The position numbers were made by a program, and so were the translations under genes. This document shows, piece by piece, positions 58,801-64,000 of a stretch of 64,000 nt of DNA. Each line of letters begins with the position of its first letter. The stretch's first letter is position 1. Location: NCBI RefSeq assembly GCF_003473485.1, contig NC_053044.1, positions 53,050,091 to 53,114,090 of the forward strand. Reading direction: 5' to 3'. The stretch is from Medicago truncatula. Lineage: Eukaryota; Streptophyta; Magnoliopsida; Fabales; Fabaceae. A model generated the notes under the pieces. The model was not told the DNA's origin. It ran no database searches and saw nothing but the letters and a program-made list of their open reading frames with translations.

Positions 58801-58955
58801 GATCACACATTAGGTTGTATACTACAATAACTACAGCACAACTAATATATAGAAAGAATATAAAGTACCTCAAAAACCATCCTTTTAACGGGATCCCCAT
58901 CGATAGATACATCCATAAACACCAGGGGATTCTTTTTCTTAGTCATGGCCTTCAT
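52863..58955 (-). CDS. SR-cyclophilin (CYP95/CYP63 type) with a degenerate PPIase site
   Basis: Thirteen coding exons, minus strand: 58955/58946-58869, 58785-58731, 58492-58404, 58078-58054, 57485-57447, 57345-57228, 57109-56982, 56765-56408, 55154-55048, 54878-54674, 54594-53509, 53422-53354, 53184-52863. Every join keeps frame: 892 residues from the ATG at 58946, where homologues start ([10 protein letters not shown]), or 895 from the first in-frame ATG at 58955. Residues 7-175 form a cyclophilin domain, followed by basic and Ser/Asp-rich stretches and a long RS domain with about five copies of a 24-residue unit ([13 protein letters not shown] + [11 protein letters not shown]). Such proteins bind SR splicing factors in nuclear speckles. 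Unusually, human CypA residues R55, F60, Q63, N102, Q111, F113, W121 and H126 are here Q, S, K, I, H, I, H and Y, so isomerase activity is unlikely. A non-coding leader exon ends at 60084. Confidence 0.93.
53800..54240 (-). repeat. 72-bp coding tandem repeats in the RS domain
   Basis: About five units of 72 bp within exon 11 of the SR-cyclophilin, each coding a 24-residue [13 protein letters not shown] + [11 protein letters not shown]-type block. One unit carries an insertion-like variant ([20 protein letters not shown]). High unit identity points to recent expansion. Confidence 0.85.
55135..56299. repeat. Tandem duplication covering an exon start and intron
   Basis: Copy A 55135-55622 and copy B 55623-56299 of the SR-cyclophilin gene. 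Both begin CTGAATCACTGCCAGATTCC, the first 20 or so bases of coding exon 9 on the other strand, and both end CTACCTCTACCATT. Copy B has lost the splice acceptor (the CAG becomes TTT before GGGAATC), so only copy A's exon is usable. Copy B is longer mainly because of the MITE at 55699. Confidence 0.9.
55699..55867. mobile_element. hAT-type MITE with 8-bp duplication
   Basis: 169 bp, ends CTATGAAGCAC and GTGCTTCGTAG, flanked by agcatgac (55691-55698 and 55868-55875). The matching place in copy A of the tandem duplication lacks the insert and holds a single AGCATGGC, an internal empty site that confirms the borders. Related copies at 40797 and 63850. Confidence 0.95.
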
Positions 58956-58991
58956 CTTACTAATCAAATTTAAAACAGTGCAATCATTGAC
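58956..58991 (-). promoter_or_regulatory. uORF in the SR-cyclophilin leader
   Basis: The leader exon segment begins after an acceptor at 58992 and contains ATG ATT GCA CTG TTT TAA, a five-codon upstream frame, before the main start at 58955. It might reduce translation; this is inference. Confidence 0.5.
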
Positions 58992-59265
58992 CTGAGGTAA
59001 CAAGGCATTATTAATAAAATGTCATTTATTCATTTATTTTGAAATAAGCATCAATAAGGGAACAAATAGCAAGCATTTAGAGTTACGCATATAAAATGTA
59101 TCAGCAAGAAAGCGGAAATATGGCATCGGAAACCAGTACAATACAATTGGGACTGAGATACAAATAATAAAACAGCAGAATACAATATGCCATAATGTAC
59201 CAGAGTTATCATCAACGAGTCAGGATTCGTTGAGTGTCGAGGTTTATTTTGACACCAAATCCTAT

Positions 59266-59692
59266 CCATTCATTTAAATTAATCTAAGGGCTTAGATTAT
59301 TTCACTTAAAATCATCACGTGACTACGTGCGTGACCATTCTGGCAATTGCATTCAACTCTCTCCTAACAAATTCCACAATCAATGTCGCTTCTAGTTTAA
59401 ATAAATCCATTCATTCTAATTAATCTAAGGGCTTCGATGATTTTACTTAAAATCATCATGTGACTTCGTGCGAGCAACATTCTGGCAATTTCGTTCAACA
59501 TTCTACTAACAAATTCCACAATCGATGTCGCTTCTAGTTTAAGTAAATCATATCCATTCATGTTAATTAATCCAAGGGCTTAGATGATTTCACTTAAAAT
59601 CATCACGTGACTCCGTGCGTGTATCATTCTGGCAATTGCATTCTGACACTCTCCTAACAAATTCAACAATCAATGTCGCTTCTAGTTTAAAT
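59266..59692. repeat. Three tandem copies of a 140-145 bp minisatellite
   Basis: Units starting near 59266, 59404 and 59549 share TTAATCTAAGGGCTT, TCACTTAAAATCATCA, an ACGTGACT core, CATTCTGGCAATT and TGTCGCTTCTAGTTTAA. They lie in the leader intron (58992-60083) of the SR-cyclophilin. Each has a CACGTGAC or CATGTGAC motif resembling a G-box. Confidence 0.92.
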
Positions 59693-60083
59693 AGAACACA
59701 AAATTTATTTATATTTATTTAAACGAAATACTTAAAACACAGGTTCGCAAAAATTAACAGAAAATAAAACAAATACTTAAACAAAATGCAATAACAGATC
59801 TAATAAACATAGAGAAATAAAATATACAAGTATAAATAACATGAACAACTTGAAACAGATAATTTAAAATAAATAGATAGCAATAATTGATACATATATA
59901 AAAAATAAGAACATCGTTCATCCAACGCCACGTTCTGTGCACCGCTTGATTGCAGGATCGCGGTGGTTGCGTTCTGCAGACGCACTGTAATCGCATCCTT
60001 GCGCGCTACGGTGCCGCACGATGAGAAGCGAAGGAAAACCTGGAAGAAAAAGATAAAGAAAAGGAAAGAGTGGATATTCTTAC

Positions 60084-60175
60084 AGTTGTCGGCGGGATTC
60101 CTTGCTACGACGAAGAATTCCGGCAGCTTTTTCCAGTGGTTTTAACGGCGGGGTTGAGTTGAGTGCGACTCTAAC
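60084..60175 (-). other. Non-coding first exon of the SR-cyclophilin
   Basis: G+C-rich segment ending in the donor CAACT|GTAAGAAT at 60083, consistent with a 5' UTR exon separated by a 1.1-kb leader intron. The 5' limit is estimated. Confidence 0.55.
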
Positions 60176-60179
60176 TAGT

Positions 60180-60971
60180 TTGTGATGCAGGGGCAAAATG
60201 GCAGTGCAGTGGGTGAGATTTGATGTTTTAGGGTTTTAAGGGCCGTTTCCGAACCAAATGGATTGGGCTTGGATTGGTTTGCAGTAGAATCTCATCTCGC
60301 TTCTTTCCTCAAAGTGTAATAAGTTGGTTGGTAATTTGTTATTTGTCTATGGAGTGGAGTAGTGTTTAGTTAGGTGAAAATACATTACGTTTTTGTAAAG
60401 GACGCTTGTAACATTTTATTAAGTAGCTTATAATATTTCATTGAGAATTATCTTTATATTTATTTTTGATTATAAATAACTTGTATGTTTATAGATATTT
60501 ATATTTATTATTTGCGGATCCCTTGTCTCTTTGTTTGAATATTGATCTTGATAACTTTGTAGATTGGTGAAGGTTTTGGTAAGAGATTTAAGCATTATAC
60601 TCTCATTAATTATGTGGAACATTTAATGTTCTAAAAATAACGTTGTATGTGATCAACATCAACCTATTACAGACTCAACAGTGGCTGCAGTTCAAACTCA
60701 CCTGCAAATTATGAGTCGATTGCTTGGTTTAGCAAATCCTTGCATGGCCCTTGACCATTGACTTTAAACATAGCTTTACTTTAATATCAACATGAAACAC
60801 ATTCAAAATGGCTACATTGCCATAAAATGCAATCTGGAAAAACCCTCGTAGTTCGTAACCACACCATCAAAGCCCACTTTACACGAGTTTGCAAGAGAAC
60901 CGTCATCGATATTCAGACCATGATATTTGCATCACCATGCTGTCAATAAACCCCACGAGTTGGACAAGGGG
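60180..60971. other. Intergenic stretch
   Basis: Promoter side of the SR-cyclophilin gene and spacer; no gene seen. Confidence 0.5.
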
Positions 60972-61352
60972 CAGTGGCGGAGCCAGAAAAAAATGTCAGC
61001 GTGGACCACTAAAATTTATCATTGAAAAATTGTTTAAAGTCTCGCAAATTAGACCTATAATTGAATTATTTAAATTTTTCGGGTGGGCCACTACACCAAT
61101 TTGCGGGAATTTGGATCAACCGAAACCTAAAACCGACATAAAATTGTATAAAATCTCGCAAAATAGATCTATAATTGAATTATTTAAATTTTCAGGTGGA
61201 CCACTACACCACTTTGCAGGAATTTGGATCAACCAAAACATAAAACCGACGTAAAATTGCATAAAATTTCAAAAAATAGACCTATAGTCGTTGATTTTTT
61301 AATTTTTCCGGGTGGGCCGTGACCCACCCAGCCCATGAAGGCTCCGCCGCTG
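60972..61352. mobile_element. Non-autonomous hAT-like element with inner tandem repeats
   Basis: 381 bp, ends CAGTGGCGGAGCCAG and (in reverse) CAGCGGCGGAGCCTT, close to the ends of the hAT at 4052-7024. Inside is a 120-125 bp unit repeated nearly three times (core GACCTATAATTGAATTATTT, GGGTGG(G)CCACTACACCA, GGAATTTGGATCAACC). The flanks acaagggg and aatgtgca do not match, so the duplication has been lost or the true ends differ. Confidence 0.8.
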
Positions 61353-61746
61353 AATGTGCATATAGTTTTAGCTAAGATGGAAGCAAATGGTGTTGAACCT
61401 TTGATAATGGTTCAAGAATGCATGTCTTGTCTTTGCTCTGCTTTGCTTGCAGATAACTTAAGAGTGACCTTTTTGAGAGACTTTTTTTTTTTCTTCTTTC
61501 TTTTTATTGTGTAGCCAAAAAATTCATAGATATAAACAAAAACCGGATGTGAGAAAAATACTTCCCTTTTACAATAAGTAATGTTTATATAAAACACTAT
61601 GATATAAGTTTCTGGAATATGAAACATGGTGTTATTATTTGATAGTGGATAATACAAAGTTATTGAGTATAATTACAGAGAAGTTTAAATCGTTGCCTTA
61701 AACAAAATGTAAGATACAATTCTCAATATATACATAAAAAAAATAA
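61353..61746. other. Intergenic stretch
   Basis: No gene or repeat border supported. Confidence 0.5.
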
Positions 61747-62062
61747 GGTTAAACTGCACTTTTCACCCCTACGTTTCAAAATGTTGTGATTTTATCCCCC
61801 TATTAATAAAAATGGCAATTCTAACCCATTTCTAATAAAAACGACAATTTTAGCCCATTTCATCCCAAAATTGCTGAGATGACGTCATGTGTCATAAAAC
61901 AGGGGCCATAATCGCAACATGGGGTCAAAAGATCATATTTTCCTTATGTTAGGGGTCAAAAGAGCATATTTCCCTAAATATTGGGTCACTTTTGCAATTT
62001 TTTTAATATGGGTCAAAATTGCAACATTTTAAAACTTAGGTGGTGAAAAATGCAGTTTAACC
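61747..62062. mobile_element. MULE-type MITE with perfect 9-bp duplication
   Basis: 316 bp; ends GGTTAAACTGCACTTTTCAC and (in reverse) GGTTAAACTGCATTTTTCAC, with inverted identity of about 50 bp. Both flanks read aaaaaataa (61738-61746 and 62063-62071). Confidence 0.95.
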
Positions 62063-62268
62063 AAAAAATAAAATGATGTTGATATAAGCCGGATCTTTAA
62101 AATTAATCTTGACATCTACCATTGAAGAGTCCAAGTTTCTACTTCTCATCCATTGAAGTCTTTACCCATCCGAAGGGGAAAAAAATTGAGATAAGACCTA
62201 CTTGTCTAAGTGGATTCCTACTAAACCTGAGGTAATTTCTACTTCTCATACATAACCTTAATCTCTTA

Positions 62269-62414
62269 CTCCTTCCAATCACATATAAGCAAAAAATAAC
62301 TTTTTAAGTTTATTGAATGAAAAATGTATATGATCTATAAATGTGATCAGATACAATAATTATTCAATGAACCTAAAAAATTGACTTTTGTTTTATAAAT
62401 GTGAACGGAGGGAG
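62269..62414. mobile_element. Stowaway MITE
   Basis: 146 bp, ends CTCCTTCCAATCACATATAA and (in reverse) CTCCCTCCGTTCACATTTATA, flanked by TA (62267-62268 and 62415-62416). Confidence 0.88.
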
Positions 62415-62416
62415 TA

Positions 62417-63290
62417 TATTCGTTTGAACATTAACTACTCATAAACTCAATTCATAGTCACAGTAATATAAATCACAACATTTAGGAATTATTATGGCTG
62501 AACAAACAACTTAATTTTGATTCTTTTACTTGCATGTGTAAAACCGTCACCGATATTTTTTTATTTGAAAAAAGACCAACAAAAATAATATAGTAAACAC
62601 ACACAATAATAACATAAGGATTGTTAGGACCAAAATATTACAAAGATTACAATTACAAAGACAAAACCAAAAGCAGTGTTTTTCCAATTAATTTTTATTT
62701 TATTTTATTAATATCTAATATTTTTCAGTATGAGTAATTAATGTCTAATTTATTTTTACATAATTTAGAGCAATATTTTTTTTCGAGAACTTATTTAATT
62801 TTTGTTTATGTTTATTATGCACACCTGCCGTCAACATCTTGACAATTATTTTTTTTATTTAAATACTTTTTTCTATATGGCTCAAACATCTTAACAAACT
62901 ACACATGCAAATTTTTATTATACCAGACATTTCGTTTTTAATTCTAAGTTTATTGGAAGAACTAATTTGTGATCATTTCTTTATTTTACGACCAAAATCT
63001 ATAAATTCTTGATATGTCCTATGTTATTACATAAGTTTTACTTTTTTTGAAGAAATATGTTATTATTTACATAGAGAGTCAGAATTTGACCATTAACCTT
63101 AAAATTCCGGGAGTTTATAAAACTATCTATGCTACAAAGATGTTCAGACGACATCAACAAAACAATTGAGAATATTATAATTTCTAACTATTTTTTAGAA
63201 TATTCCCTCAATAAAAACTATTTTTTAGAATATAAATAAATACTAACAAAACGGGTCTGAATATACCCGAAAGAGGGCCCATAAGGTGTT
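62417..63290. other. Intergenic stretch
   Basis: AT-rich. An ACTATTTTTTAGAATAT motif occurs twice near 63188 and 63219. No gene seen. Confidence 0.5.
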
Positions 63291-63299
63291 GATCCAAAC

Positions 63300-63508
63300 T
63301 TGTACCGCACACCAAGCTATAGAGACAGAGTATCGATTTCCCCTGGAAGCAAGCACATTCTGTTATATCTTCAATCTTTGAATTTAGGTAACCCTAAATC
63401 TTAATTTGCTTTTTGCTTCAATTCTCCTTCATCTGGAAAATACCCTCAGCGAAGCGACTAATCGGAATCGGAAGAGTTCAGGCTCAATCAAACTGGCAAT
63501 CGTCGACA
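63300..63508 (+). other. Possible 5' UTR of a gene beyond the right edge
   Basis: A stretch with more G+C and pyrimidine-rich starts, then a candidate donor AG|GTAACC at 63388 or AAAG|GTCAGC at 63508 followed by T-rich, intron-like DNA. No start codon or coding exon is visible within the window, so this is tentative. Confidence 0.3.
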
Positions 63509-63849
63509 AAGGTCAGCAGCATCAATCTTCTTCGAACTTTATATGATTTTAGTTTTTTCAATTCGTGTATTCTCTTTCAGTAATCGTGTTTACTCTTTGA
63601 ATCATTCTATCTGCATTTGTGAATTTTAATTTTGTTATCTCCCTCTCTTCATCATCCGTTAAATTTCGATTCATTTTCATATTCTTAATGTAGCGATTTT
63701 GAATTTCTAATTATCATTGCTGTTGTGCTTGTTATTATAGCATAAGCTTTAATATGATATCTTGATAAACTATGCTTAAGAGTGTAATTGTTTTTGTGTG
63801 TTCTTTTGATCTGTGTTGCCATCGCCATCGTGTTTTTTGCTCTATTGGA

Positions 63850-64000
63850 CCGAATCGAAGACTTGTTCCGTGTCCGATGTGGATACCACACAGACACATG
63901 TGATTACACTCAATTATTTCAGTTTTCTCTAATTTCTATCGGTGTCGGTGTTAGTGTCATGATCAGCGTCTGTTCCTTGTGTTGGTGCTTCATCATACTT
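63850..64000. mobile_element. hAT-type MITE copy, possibly cut by the window edge
   Basis: Shares CCGTGTCCGATGTGGATA-like, ATGTGATTACACTCAATTA and GTGCTTCATCAT segments with 40797-40914 and 55699-55867. The right end seems to fall at or near the window edge. Confidence 0.6.

Noticed and set aside
1-64000. A CRISPR array, bacterial operon or organelle insertion
   Set aside because: Spliced plant genes, SINEs and MITEs throughout; no spaced repeats, Shine-Dalgarno-linked ORF runs or plastid/mitochondrial genes were seen.

Overview
The window is nuclear DNA of a legume, most like Medicago. It is AT-rich, its genes have several spliced exons, and the recognisable proteins are plant-specific. The repeats are of legume type: tRNA-derived SINEs, TRIM-like LTR elements, many MITEs, an L1-type LINE and hAT and MULE-like DNA elements. 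The species is inferred from general resemblance; no search was possible.

Host genes, left to right: a homeodomain gene of the OCP3 type (minus, cut by the left edge, to 2893); a small four-helix membrane protein (plus, 8923-10469); a lipoxygenase remnant (minus, 11684-12300); a DUF247/UPF0481 gene (plus, 16840-18132) followed by two broken copies (21533-21773 and 21955-23115); a three-finger RanBP2-type zinc finger gene (minus, 28951-29773); an acyl-protein thioesterase-like gene of nine coding exons (minus, 37581-41683); an intronless ARM-repeat gene (minus, 50969-51919); and a 13-coding-exon SR-cyclophilin of the CYP95/CYP63 type (minus, 52863-58955). A possible 5' UTR of a gene running off the right edge starts near 63300. 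These are unrelated housekeeping, regulatory and defence-linked genes, and nothing suggests a functional cluster apart from the DUF247 duplication.

Between them lie mobile elements, many with ends I could place exactly: a hAT element (4052-7024), a 3.8-kb MULE-like element with long terminal inverted repeats, two convergent short ORFs and two tandem long hairpins (12976-16751), four shorter MULE-type MITEs, several Stowaway, hAT and TTA/TAA-duplicating MITEs, five SINE-like copies, four TRIM-family pieces, and a 5'-truncated LINE (43698-48618) carrying a solo LTR and a MITE. A fossil of a negative-strand RNA virus nucleocapsid gene, rhabdovirus-like, sits inside the DUF247 cluster (20512-21529).

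The most interesting observations are: the virus-like fossil joined to a DUF247 remnant; the MULE-like element with tandem hairpins; the SR-cyclophilin whose catalytic residues are nearly all replaced; and an intronic tandem duplication in that same gene whose second copy alone carries a MITE, giving a built-in empty site.
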